NCBI GenBank assembly: GCA_039028895.1
Contig: JBCCHF010000010.1
Location: 85,730-149,729, forward strand
DNA from: JAHDCJ01 sp039028895
GTDB taxonomy: Bacteria > Bacteroidota > Bacteroidia > Chitinophagales > Saprospiraceae
DNA: 64,000 bases
Direction of reading: 5' to 3'
Shown here: positions 8,925-17,417 of the stretch, one piece after another
How the letters are laid out: each line of letters begins with the position of its first letter
Numbering within the stretch: position 1 is the stretch's first letter
Made by a program: the position numbers and the translations under genes
The notes under the pieces: generated by a model
Told to the model about the DNA's origin: nothing
The model's database searches: none
Seen by the model: only the letters and a program-made list of their open reading frames with translations

Positions 8925-9797
8925 ATGTTTCCATTCACACAGAAAAATATAATTCCCAAAGGTGTTTTAGGGATCAATGAACGTAACGTCAGTTATGTTT
9001 ATAAGAAAAACCCAAGAACACATTTTCCACTTGCAGATGATAAGGTTTTATGCAAAACTGAATTGCACAGGGCCAATATTTCCTGCCCCCAAACTTACAC
9101 CGTCATCAAAAGGATCGGCGATATTCCTGCTTGCTGGGAGGTAGCCAGTCAATTTCCCAAACTAGCGGTCAAGCCAGCTAATGGCTCGGGCGGTGGGGGT
9201 ATAATAATTCTCAAAAAAACACAGGATAATAAATGGCTAAAGGGAGATAAACCAATTTCCCAAAAGCAAATATTCACACATATGGCGCGCATCCTGATGG
9301 GTATGTATGCCTTTGGTTCGACCGACCAGGTACTCATTGAAGCCTGCATCGAACCACATGATTTCTTTTCAGAAATATTCCCGGAAGGGGTCCCTGATTT
9401 CAGGGTAATCCTAGTAGACAACCAACCTGTGATGAGCATGCTCAGAATGCCGACAGAGCGATCTGAAGGAAAAGCCAATTTACACCAGGGGGGGCTTGGC
9501 ATTGGCATTGACATGGCGAAGGGCAAGCTCACACAGGCCTATGACGGGAAACAGTTTTACGATGTTCATCCTGACAATCAATTCCAGATAAGTGGCAAGA
9601 CGATCCCTTTTTGGGATGCCATTGTCGACCTGGCGATCCAGACGTCCAAAGCCTTCCCTCTTAACTACCTGGGCGTGGATATCGTACTGACTGCCGAAGG
9701 GCCTGTCGTTTTAGAAATCAACGTGCGTCCCGGACTGGGCATTCAACTGGCCAATAAACAAGGCCTCAAAAACGCTATTTCAAAACTCAATCAATAA
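8925..9797 (+). CDS. ATP-grasp ligase of the alpha-L-glutamate ligase-like (RimK-related) group
   Basis: 290 residues with ATP-grasp features: nucleotide-binding K83 and glycine-rich loop (AVKPANGSGGGG), hinge segment QVLIEACIE (E139), DFRVILVD (D158, R160) and the metal-binding end LGVDIVLT with VVLEINVRPG (D252, E264, N266). ATP-grasp enzymes join a carboxylate to an amine or thiol through an acyl-phosphate. There is no signal peptide, so it acts in the cytoplasm. Its neighbour is a transglutaminase-7TM protein. The pairing suggests that it makes an amide-linked product which the membrane partner transports or transfers. The substrate is not predictable from sequence. Confidence 0.87.
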   Translation: MFPFTQKNIIPKGVLGINERNVSYVYKKNPRTHFPLADDKVLCKTELHRANISCPQTYTVIKRIGDIPACWEVASQFPKLAVKPANGSGGGGIIILKKTQDNKWLKGDKPISQKQIFTHMARILMGMYAFGSTDQVLIEACIEPHDFFSEIFPEGVPDFRVILVDNQPVMSMLRMPTERSEGKANLHQGGLGIGIDMAKGKLTQAYDGKQFYDVHPDNQFQISGKTIPFWDAIVDLAIQTSKAFPLNYLGVDIVLTAEGPVVLEINVRPGLGIQLANKQGLKNAISKLNQ

Positions 9798-9807
9798 TCC
9801 AAATTAT

Positions 9808-10014
9808 ATGAAGTTTAGTAAGTCCCCGTTACCCTACCTGGTTTTAGCCCTGCTTTTCCTCGTAGGTTTACCGATTCTCAACCACAAGACCAACCAGACC
9901 CAAACGGTTACCGTCAAAGTGGAAAACCAAAACCTGTCACCTGATATACAGTACGTTAATGCTGCAGTCGTGAACAGGAAAAACGATCAAATCAAAACTG
10001 AAGTAAACCCCTAA
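9808..10014 (+). CDS. small single-pass membrane protein of unknown function
   Basis: 68 residues: a short basic start, one hydrophobic helix (YLVLALLFLVGLPIL, about residues 10-24), then a polar tail of about 40 residues facing the periplasm. It lies 10 bases after the ATP-grasp gene and 12 bases before the barrel gene, so it is co-transcribed. I recognise no family. Its position between an inner-membrane/cytoplasmic pair and a predicted outer-membrane protein makes a bridging or substrate role conceivable. It could also be a short signal-anchor peptide that is itself modified. Confidence 0.7.
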   Translation: MKFSKSPLPYLVLALLFLVGLPILNHKTNQTQTVTVKVENQNLSPDIQYVNAAVVNRKNDQIKTEVNP

Positions 10015-10026
10015 ACAACCCAATTA

Positions 10027-11253
10027 ATGCGCATCCTGATTTTTCTTGTCCTGGTTATCCCAGGATATGTCCTAGGACAAAACTCTACCAAATTCGAAAT
10101 AGAAACACGTTCCGGATATGAGTATAATATTTTCAGAGACTACCCTAACAATACAGGTAATGACGATCAGGAAGATCCTGGTATAAAGAGTGGTTTTTTT
10201 CAGTATTCCAAATTTCAGTTTGACTGGAAGAAAAAAGTTGAGCTGCATCAATTTGGAATTAAGGCAGGGGCAGAATTCGATTACTTTCCTACCGTGAATA
10301 ATGCCAACCGATTCAAGCCTGCTATTAGCTTGAATTATACTGCCAAAACAGGGAAGTATACCTCCTTAATCGCGAAGTCAAAGTTCAGTATCTATCGAAC
10401 CAGGAAAGGGGCAGCGGAAGAAGTGATAGGAGGTATACCTTCCCCATACCGAAAATTGGATTTGAGCCTTGGATACAAGTTCAGGCCGATCAAGTATAAC
10501 AAAACACTGATCGAAGCGTCTTACATTAACAAGACCTATGATCCCTTCAACGAAAGACAATACAAATACAACTCATTGGAAATGAAAGTCCGGTCGACCC
10601 AGCGGTTCAAAAAGAAAGACAAGTCTTCAAGTTACCTGACAATGGAGTATGAATTTCAGAGAAGGCAATCCAAAAATAGTTTTACCGGTTACCCGGATGA
10701 AGCATTTTTCGATGAACCTGAGTTTGATGAATTTGAAGAAGAAGAGGGGGAAGAGGGAGAATTTGAAGAGGATGAAGAAGCGGTTTCAGAAGAAGATTTC
10801 TTCGATTCGGAAGACCTTTTCCGTGAAGGCCTCTGGTTATATCACAATCTAAAACTTGAATATACCTTTCGCACTTCTTCCACACTAAAGTGGAAAACCG
10901 GACTAGTACTTAGCCAGCGGACAGACAAGCAAGAAGAATTATATGGCTACCGCCAAATCAGACCTTTTGTGGAACTGGCCTTCAAAGACAAAAAGATAGA
11001 ACTGAAATGGAAGACTTCCGCCGTTTTCCGCCAATACACCGACCTAACAGCTGATCAGAACGACAATATCTTACTAAGACAAACTTACTTACGTTCATCG
11101 ATAAGAGCGGCCTACCAGGTTAAGGAGCCTTTTTTCCTGACCTTCAAGGCTGCTCTTGTCAACAGATCGCGGAATATGCCGAGCGGGCGCAACTCGCGTT
11201 TTCTTCCTTATACGAATGGGGAGGTTAGTGTGGGAGTGAGGGTGGTTTTTTAG
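10027..11253 (+). CDS. predicted outer-membrane beta-barrel protein with acidic loop
   Basis: 408 residues. A signal peptide (MRILIFLVLVIPGYVLGQ) is followed by alternating aromatic/charged strands typical of barrels, ending GEVSVGVRVVF with a terminal Phe. A strongly acidic segment at about residues 227-262 (runs of Glu/Asp with Phe) would form an extended loop, a possible cation-binding or cell-surface feature. It is the last gene of the four-gene operon with the transglutaminase-7TM and ATP-grasp genes, so the system spans cytoplasm to outer membrane. I do not recognise a named family; function is unknown. Confidence 0.75.
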   Translation: MRILIFLVLVIPGYVLGQNSTKFEIETRSGYEYNIFRDYPNNTGNDDQEDPGIKSGFFQYSKFQFDWKKKVELHQFGIKAGAEFDYFPTVNNANRFKPAISLNYTAKTGKYTSLIAKSKFSIYRTRKGAAEEVIGGIPSPYRKLDLSLGYKFRPIKYNKTLIEASYINKTYDPFNERQYKYNSLEMKVRSTQRFKKKDKSSSYLTMEYEFQRRQSKNSFTGYPDEAFFDEPEFDEFEEEEGEEGEFEEDEEAVSEEDFFDSEDLFREGLWLYHNLKLEYTFRTSSTLKWKTGLVLSQRTDKQEELYGYRQIRPFVELAFKDKKIELKWKTSAVFRQYTDLTADQNDNILLRQTYLRSSIRAAYQVKEPFFLTFKAALVNRSRNMPSGRNSRFLPYTNGEVSVGVRVVF

Positions 11254-11267
11254 TAGTAGGCAATCGG

Positions 11268-13085
11268 CTATTTGCCCGATTTTCTCTTCATTAGCTCTGC
11301 CTTAATCTCATCTATAAAAAATCTGGTACTCCCGTCATTTTGGACGAAGACTTGTAGTTTGTCAATGTCTTCTTCGAGTGGGATGGGGTAGTAGAAGTAG
11401 ACTTCATTCCAGGTTTCTCCCGGGGTGAGGGCGTGGTGCATTCTGACGGCTTTCCAGAGGATCACTTCTTCGTCTTTGACTTTGGTAATGACCAGCCACG
11501 ATCTTTCCGCACCCCAACCAGCTTTGAAACGGGTGGTGGCTTTTATCCATTGATCTTTGTTTTGTAATTCCGGGGTTAACGGAATATCGATCATCGGGCT
11601 GATTTTGTGCTCTGGTGTTGACACCCAGGCATTAGAACCATTAGGTCCTTTTCCAATGGCCAATTTATCGTATAAACTATCGACTGAGAAGTCGAGGATT
11701 TCGATGGGGGAGGTGTCGTATTTGCTTTCGTTTCTTATCGATTTTTTGACATCAAGGAATACCATGTCTTTTTGAGTAGGGACTAACTTGTCGACCACTG
11801 AATAGAAGTATAACTTATTCATCGATTCTGCCAAAATGATGCCTTGATTGTATTGCCAGAGTGACTTTAAATTGAGTAAAGTAAAAGGTAAAAGCAAGAC
11901 CATAAGTGCGATCAATCGCAACTTATTTTTGACAAAAAATCCGAAGAACGCAGCTGCACCAAACAACAGAATAGGATAAGACTGAACTATAGCCCGACAG
12001 CTATAACTTCCTGCATACCACCAGATTGCCCAGCTCGATATCACGTAAAGGTTAATAAAGAAAAACGTAAATAATGAAATAGCCCCTTCTTTCGCTTTGT
12101 TAAATAAGAAGAACATACCAACGAATCCGAGAATAGCCATTGGGGTATAAACAAACATCCCTTTTCGGAATCCAAACAATACTTCGTAGAAATGAGGAGT
12201 CAACCAATCAAACCCCTGGTCTTCGTAACTGTAAAAAAGCCAGCTTCCAGTAACCAACTTCCAATAAATCAGCTGAAAAGAGACGAATAAAGCAGCTACA
12301 AGCGCTAATCCTAGTACATGACCAGGATGTTTTTTAATCAATTCAAGTTTTACTTTAAGTGACTTCGAATTATAAACGCCCCATAACAATGGAATCAGGC
12401 ACATAATTGCCTCTGTGGGCCTGATTATCGTTGCCCACCCTATCAGCATTCCGATAAGGAGAGCATGCTTTAACTTTTGTTCTTCATGCCAGCGGACTGT
12501 AAAGTAGATCACAAAGCAGTAAAAGGTAAAAAGATACCCATGCGGCATCGCTCCGTCTATGGACACATACTGGAGATAATTCGTGCCTAATAGCAGCCAA
12601 AGCAAAGCTAAGGCGATCGCCCCATCACTGAAGTATCGCAACAAAACCTTTCTCAGATAGTGCAATCCAAGTGCCGAATAGACCAGGGCACTCATCCCAA
12701 TCGCAAACTGGTACGGCGCAGAAAAGCCGTCTTGTTCGTGGCCGGTGATCCAAGCTCCCAGATCTCCAAGCAGAAAGAACGGGAAATAGCAAATTGCCAT
12801 TCCCATTGGATATTTGATCACATAATTACCATTTTCGATCTGAAACGCCTGGTAGTATGACCCTGTATTACGATAGGTTTCAAGGATATCCGGCATAAAA
12901 GCGAACTGCAGCATATCCCCATTCAGGAATGCGGCTGGCAGATACATATAATAGCCGATGACATCCCAGCTGAGTACAGCCTGTGTGTCAAAAGTTGCCC
13001 ATCTCGGATTAAGCAGCCTTATAACCACAAGTGCCAGTATGACGACGACCATCGTCCAGCGTGAATATTGAGGATTTTTTTCCAA
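11268..13085 (-). CDS. multi-pass membrane protein, GT-C glycosyltransferase-like
   Basis: About 605 residues with roughly a dozen hydrophobic helices and a C-terminal soluble domain of about 150 residues. The first extracytoplasmic loop has WDVIGYYMYLPAAF, resembling the acidic first loop of GT-C enzymes (ArnT/PMT type), which move sugars from lipid-phosphate donors. Helices with WLLLGTNYLQYVSIDGAMPHGYLF also fit that superfamily. The longest frame begins at TTG 13085; an ATG at 13052 is the alternative and would remove 11 polar residues before the first helix. It is a single gene, divergent from the Rieske gene. Family membership is probable rather than certain; donor and acceptor are unknown. 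Confidence 0.65.
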   Translation of the reverse strand: MEKNPQYSRWTMVVVILALVVIRLLNPRWATFDTQAVLSWDVIGYYMYLPAAFLNGDMLQFAFMPDILETYRNTGSYYQAFQIENGNYVIKYPMGMAICYFPFFLLGDLGAWITGHEQDGFSAPYQFAIGMSALVYSALGLHYLRKVLLRYFSDGAIALALLWLLLGTNYLQYVSIDGAMPHGYLFTFYCFVIYFTVRWHEEQKLKHALLIGMLIGWATIIRPTEAIMCLIPLLWGVYNSKSLKVKLELIKKHPGHVLGLALVAALFVSFQLIYWKLVTGSWLFYSYEDQGFDWLTPHFYEVLFGFRKGMFVYTPMAILGFVGMFFLFNKAKEGAISLFTFFFINLYVISSWAIWWYAGSYSCRAIVQSYPILLFGAAAFFGFFVKNKLRLIALMVLLLPFTLLNLKSLWQYNQGIILAESMNKLYFYSVVDKLVPTQKDMVFLDVKKSIRNESKYDTSPIEILDFSVDSLYDKLAIGKGPNGSNAWVSTPEHKISPMIDIPLTPELQNKDQWIKATTRFKAGWGAERSWLVITKVKDEEVILWKAVRMHHALTPGETWNEVYFYYPIPLEEDIDKLQVFVQNDGSTRFFIDEIKAELMKRKSGK

Positions 13086-13164
13086 TACAGTTGACCTATC
13101 TTCCTTAAGTTTGCATCTAAATTTTGCGCTAATTTACGAACCAAAATTTTCTACGATAAGTAAA

Positions 13165-14244
13165 ATGCTAAACTTACCGAAAATTGATGCTGATATTTCG
13201 CTTGCCCATACGCTTCCAGGCGATTTTTACCTCGACAAGAACGTTTTTGAATGGCAAAAGCAACACTTGTTTCCAAAATCATGGCAATATGTTGCACCAG
13301 CTACAGAATTAAAAGCTAACAACTCAACTTACCCGTTCGAACTATGTGGCGAACCGCTCGTGCTTACCAGGGATAAAAATGGTGAATTGCATTGCTTGTC
13401 TAATGTTTGTACACATAGAGGCAATTTGCTCGTTACCGAAAAAGGAGCAGCAAGAATGTTGTCTTGTAATTACCATGGTCGTTGCTTCAATCTTGACGGA
13501 CAATTTCGCTCAATGCCTGGATTTGAAGGTGTCAAAAACTTCCCTTCTGAAAAGGATCATTTACATCCATGCCCGGTTATGGAGTGGGGCGGGATGATCT
13601 TTGCTGCAACAGCATTTAATGGCAGTTTTGAAGATCACTTTGCCCCAATGATGGATCGTTTGTCGTGGATGCCGTTGGAGGACATGGTTTTTTATCCTTC
13701 AAAGTCTCGCGCCTATACCTTTCCTGCCAACTGGATGTTGTATTGTGACAATTACCTTGAAGGCTTCCATATTCCTTTTGTCCATCCGGCGCTCAATGCA
13801 GCACTCGATAACGACCTATACGGCTATGAGCTTTTCCATTCGGGTAATTTGCAGTTGGGGATTGCGAAAGAGAATGAGCCGATATATGATATTCCTGCCT
13901 CAAGTCCTGATCATGGCAAATTGGTTTATGCTTATTACTATTGGATGTATCCTAACCTGATGTTCAATTTTTACCCGTGGGGATTGTCGCTGAATGTCGT
14001 CGAGCCATTGGGTATTGCGGAAACGAGAGTTCATTTTCTCACTTTCCTTTACCCCGAAAAAGAAGAGGAGTTTGCCGAGGCGCGCATTCACCAGACAGAA
14101 ATGGAGGATGAGGCGGTTGTGCTTGGTGTTCAGAAAGGGATTAGCTCGAAATTTTATACTGATGGGCGTTATTCTGTGAGTATGGAGCAGGGGGTGCATC
14201 ATTTTCACCGATTGCTGATTGGGGGGATGATTCAGGAATTTTAA
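13165..14244 (+). CDS. Rieske non-heme iron oxygenase, alpha subunit type
   Basis: 359 residues from the ATG at 13165; the longer frame uses an upstream TTG. The N-terminal Rieske [2Fe-2S] domain has VCTHRGN (C82, H84) and SCNYHG (C101, H104). The catalytic domain has CDNYLEGFHIPFVHP, with D195 bridging to the mononuclear iron ligands H202 and H207. Such enzymes hydroxylate or demethylate aromatic rings, choline-type amines or other small molecules using a separate reductase. No reductase or ferredoxin gene is nearby, so the electron donor is encoded elsewhere. Substrate unknown. A dispersed repeat begins at its stop codon. Confidence 0.9.
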   Translation: MLNLPKIDADISLAHTLPGDFYLDKNVFEWQKQHLFPKSWQYVAPATELKANNSTYPFELCGEPLVLTRDKNGELHCLSNVCTHRGNLLVTEKGAARMLSCNYHGRCFNLDGQFRSMPGFEGVKNFPSEKDHLHPCPVMEWGGMIFAATAFNGSFEDHFAPMMDRLSWMPLEDMVFYPSKSRAYTFPANWMLYCDNYLEGFHIPFVHPALNAALDNDLYGYELFHSGNLQLGIAKENEPIYDIPASSPDHGKLVYAYYYWMYPNLMFNFYPWGLSLNVVEPLGIAETRVHFLTFLYPEKEEEFAEARIHQTEMEDEAVVLGVQKGISSKFYTDGRYSVSMEQGVHHFHRLLIGGMIQEF

Positions 14245-14343
14245 CGCGGAGGCGCGGAGATTTTTATTTGGTAGTGAGAGACGTTGTTAGATGGTTTTTT
14301 GAACGCAGGGACGTAGAGTTATTTTTATAAATTCCTTTGCGTT
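14243..14343. repeat. dispersed intergenic repeat, about 100 bp, copy 1
   Basis: It starts AACGCGGAGGCGCGGAGATTTTT and ends near TCCTTTGCGTTT, an imperfect inverted terminus. It aligns over its full length with a second copy at 19293-19390, including the internal GTTAGATG / TTTAGATG block. It overlaps the last two bases of the Rieske stop codon. The ends are related to the AACGCAGAGGCGCAGAG-type repeats common between bacterial genes. It encodes no protein and looks like a non-autonomous mobile or structural element. Confidence 0.6.
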
Positions 14344-14362
14344 TGAATAAGTTATTTATCGT

Positions 14363-15388
14363 TTACCGGAAAAACTCCTTGCCGTTTTTATCTAATTTTC
14401 CTTTGCTGCCGTCTATTGTGAAATTTATGGTTTGGTCAGTTTTAATGCTGCTAAAATCGACTGTGTCGTATTTGACTGGAGTTACCGGGTTCCCCTTAAG
14501 ATCGAAGAAGCCGTACTTGCCTTCTTTTTGTAAGCATATCCAACCGAAGAAAGTTTTTAAAACAACATCAAGCTTATCGTGTGTGAAAGGTTTGTATTCT
14601 GGTGGAATTAGGAGGTTGTCGTTGAGGTCAACGAAACCCATGTTGCCGTCAACTACGATTCCGGTCAGGCCTTCTTCTGTGAAGTAGTCAATTTCATCAT
14701 AGAATTTTGTTCGCATTGATCCGGATAACTCGATGATCGCCCACTCGTTGTTTTTATGCACTTTGGCGTAGTGGCCTATAGGTCCTGCTATGGATTCAGG
14801 TTTTATCTTGTCATATTTCCCGAAAGGGATAATTTCTTTCAAACTTGTGTTTATAACGCCCCACTTACTGTTTTTCCTGACGAGGGCGGATTTATTTCTT
14901 TCCCACCATTGAATATAATCGAATTGGAATGGCAGGATTACTTCGTTTTGTGCATTTATCAGTCCCAACTTACCATTTTGCATGGCTTTAAAGTCGTTGA
15001 AGTATAATTCCAATTGTTCATATTCGGCCTGGATAACCGTTTCGCCATTTGTGTTGATCGCACCGTATTTACCATCCCATTTAGCAATAATATTCTCGGT
15101 ATTACAACTCCCCCAAAAATTCGACAATTCCTCAAATTTTACAGGGGTTACCGGGTTCCCCTTGCCATCGAGGATAGCCCATAGCGAATCTTTCCTGGCA
15201 TAAATAGGCCATGAGGCGATGCATGCTTCATCTGGCATGACAAAAAGGCGGAGGGATTCTGCCCACACGATTTTTTCGTCGTAGCCTACTTTTGACAAAA
15301 AAATATTGTCTGGGTCTTTTGATGTGGTTATACATCCTCCAAAAACTGGTATTAGGATAATTAACAGGATATATTTTTTCAGATTCAT
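14363..15388 (-). CDS. WG-repeat lipoprotein
   Basis: About 341 residues from the ATG at 15388; an ATG three codons upstream (15397) is also possible. The N-terminus is a lipoprotein signal with lipobox FGGC. The rest consists of WG-type repeats such as SLWAILDGKGNPVTPVKF, GKYGAINTNGETVIQAEY, GKLGLINAQNEVILPFQF, SKWGVINTSLKEIIPFG and GKYGFFDLKGNPVTPVKY, which form short beta units. Such proteins are common in Bacteroidota envelopes; no enzymatic activity is known or visible. It lies 27 bases downstream of the M28 peptidase on the same strand and may be co-transcribed with it. Confidence 0.85.
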   Translation of the reverse strand: MNLKKYILLIILIPVFGGCITTSKDPDNIFLSKVGYDEKIVWAESLRLFVMPDEACIASWPIYARKDSLWAILDGKGNPVTPVKFEELSNFWGSCNTENIIAKWDGKYGAINTNGETVIQAEYEQLELYFNDFKAMQNGKLGLINAQNEVILPFQFDYIQWWERNKSALVRKNSKWGVINTSLKEIIPFGKYDKIKPESIAGPIGHYAKVHKNNEWAIIELSGSMRTKFYDEIDYFTEEGLTGIVVDGNMGFVDLNDNLLIPPEYKPFTHDKLDVVLKTFFGWICLQKEGKYGFFDLKGNPVTPVKYDTVDFSSIKTDQTINFTIDGSKGKLDKNGKEFFR

Positions 15389-15415
15389 GGTCCGCATTTG
15401 TTGGTGCTTTTCGAA

Positions 15416-16765
15416 TTAGACGCTGTCTGAACAAATTTTCTTTTCCATTGCAATGGCTTCTTCCTCAAGGCCCCCATTGGGGTAACCCAATACAAGGCAC
15501 TCTTCAAGGTACGCTTTAAGGAATGCTTCGAAACTGCCGAATCTTTCATACTGCATGGTATGGGTAAGCTCATGCACCACCAACCGCCTGGAGTCCCATT
15601 GATCAGCCCTAATGTAGATACCATATCGATATGAAACCCCAGATGTTAGTGACGATAAGAAGCCTGCCATTCTACCGATTTTCACCAGTTGAGGATCGTC
15701 AATCATGGGCACATGGTCCACTTTTAACAATCTCACCCTGGCAATATCCTTGACACCAACCAGGTGAGCATCGATTTGTTGGTCTTCAGTCAGGGGGACA
15801 CCTTCTTTTAAAATTCGGGCTTCCTGTTTTTCTGCCCAGGTGACCACTTTATTGAAATGTGTTTCGAATTGTTTCTTCAGGTCCATGCTTTTGCCGTGCG
15901 TTTCCGGAAATTTTGAAATGGCATTATAGGCTGAGTCAATCACTGCGGTCATTTTTTCAAAATCCAAGGTATCAATGGTGTCGGTAATTGAATGATAATT
16001 GGGATTTCTTATGAATGATGTGTCATTGATCATACAGGCATCAAATCCGAATTTCCAATAATTTCTTTGATCAGACAATCCAGCCAGGCTATCGACTCCA
16101 AAGTCTATTTTTTCAACACTGATTCTTGAATTTTTGCGCATTAAGTTATAAACGATCGTATTAAAGTCTCTACACTTCTGGATGCCTACAACCATTATAA
16201 AGTTGGCGGTATTTGGATAAATTTTTGCCAGGGCAGGATCCGGAAACGGCTGTGAATTCGGTTCGTCTGAGAAATAGCCGATCATTTCGTAGCAAATCAT
16301 ACCCATTACATCCACGTTGTCGTCATACAAGGATTTTGCATGAATGTAACTCCCCATCTGTGGTGTGGCAAAGAAAGGCGGTTCTTCAAGGCAGTAAAAC
16401 ACAAATTCTACACAATAATCCCCCTGCGGCTGGTTTTCTGAAAATAGTCTGGCCGTTTCGAGTAGGCCGGCAACAGCGCTTCCATTGTCATCTGCTCCTG
16501 GCTGGTTTCCGCAGACATCGTAGTGGGCGCCGACTACTAATCTTCTTTTTAGTCCTGGTTGATACTTGGCGATTATATTTTTGTATTGATTACCTGCTGC
16601 TGTCCAAATTTGCTCTGTACATTGGTAGCCGTATTTGGACAATTCTTTTTTGATATAGACGCAGGTTTTTTCGAGAGACTCGAGGTTTTCGTAGTTCCGG
16701 AAGGGCCTTAGCTCGGTTAAAAACTCGACGTCGCTGTATAGTCTTTGTTGTTGTGCTGTTTTCAT
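15416..16765 (-). CDS. M28-family zinc peptidase with C-terminal HExxH domain
   Basis: 449 residues. The first 290 form an M28 aminopeptidase-like domain: GAHYDV (H81, D83), GADDNGSAVAG (D92), CLEEPP (E127, E128) and a late NPNYHSITDT (H258), the usual two-zinc ligands. After a linker there is a second metallopeptidase-like motif, VVHELTHTMQYERFGS (H398, E399, H402), with acidic residues E434-E436 downstream as a possible third ligand. There is no signal peptide, so it is probably cytoplasmic. A single unbroken frame joins the two putative protease centres. I know no named family with this order. The WG-repeat lipoprotein gene follows. Confidence 0.82.
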   Translation of the reverse strand: MKTAQQQRLYSDVEFLTELRPFRNYENLESLEKTCVYIKKELSKYGYQCTEQIWTAAGNQYKNIIAKYQPGLKRRLVVGAHYDVCGNQPGADDNGSAVAGLLETARLFSENQPQGDYCVEFVFYCLEEPPFFATPQMGSYIHAKSLYDDNVDVMGMICYEMIGYFSDEPNSQPFPDPALAKIYPNTANFIMVVGIQKCRDFNTIVYNLMRKNSRISVEKIDFGVDSLAGLSDQRNYWKFGFDACMINDTSFIRNPNYHSITDTIDTLDFEKMTAVIDSAYNAISKFPETHGKSMDLKKQFETHFNKVVTWAEKQEARILKEGVPLTEDQQIDAHLVGVKDIARVRLLKVDHVPMIDDPQLVKIGRMAGFLSSLTSGVSYRYGIYIRADQWDSRRLVVHELTHTMQYERFGSFEAFLKAYLEECLVLGYPNGGLEEEAIAMEKKICSDSV

Positions 16766-16814
16766 TTTGAGTTGGTTACGTCAATCCCTTGTAAATCTTG
16801 AAAAGTCAAAGCCA

Positions 16815-17291
16815 CTAAAGGTCCGCCAAATATTCAATCACCACTGTTTGATTTTGCCTGATGGCCGTTTCTATTGGTAATTCATTTCGATAATTACGCA
16901 ATGCTATACTTGCACCATTTTCAATAAGCAGTTTAATCGTTTCCAGGTGACCTCCGAAACACGCGCTGTGAATAGGCGCATATTTTTGTGGGTCAGTCTG
17001 AACATTGACATCAGCGCCATTTTCAATTAAAAGACGGACAACTTCTGTATGACCAACCATGGAAGCTGCATGGAGTGGGGAAAAATTATTATTTCGGACC
17101 AAGCTTGGGTTTTCGGAAATTGGGGGTTGCAGGTAAAATCTTACAATGTCTAAATTTCCAGCATTCGCAGCCCAATGAATCGCTGCTAGTTCGTGAGGGT
17201 CATCATTACACTTAACTGCCTCAATTCCTTCATTGGCAGCAATTTCTTTCAGTTTCTGCAGGTTTCCTTCGTAAATCAACTGTCTGATCAT
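16815..17291 (-). CDS. ankyrin-repeat protein
   Basis: 158 residues made almost entirely of four or five ankyrin repeats, for example AAIHWAANAGNLDIVRFYL, SPLHAASMVGHTEVVRLLIENGADVN and APIHSACFGGHLETIKLLIENGASI. There is no signal peptide or membrane helix. Ankyrin repeats bind other proteins; the partner is unknown. Short gaps separate it from the M28 gene and the esterase. A small 8-bp-arm inverted repeat (17371-17389) lies between it and the esterase gene. Confidence 0.88.
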   Translation of the reverse strand: MIRQLIYEGNLQKLKEIAANEGIEAVKCNDDPHELAAIHWAANAGNLDIVRFYLQPPISENPSLVRNNNFSPLHAASMVGHTEVVRLLIENGADVNVQTDPQKYAPIHSACFGGHLETIKLLIENGASIALRNYRNELPIETAIRQNQTVVIEYLADL

Positions 17292-17417
17292 ATTCTTTTT
17301 TTAGGGTCAATGAAAATGATATGACAACAATCCAAACTTTAAAATTGGATGTTTTTAGAGTTTGAGAATGTTTCCTTTATAAAAGGAAAATCGATTTTTC
17401 TTAAGAAAAGTTCCTGC

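Noticed and set aside
16213..16653. Plus-strand 146-codon frame
   Set aside because: It lies wholly inside the M28 peptidase gene on the opposite strand and has no protein-like pattern.
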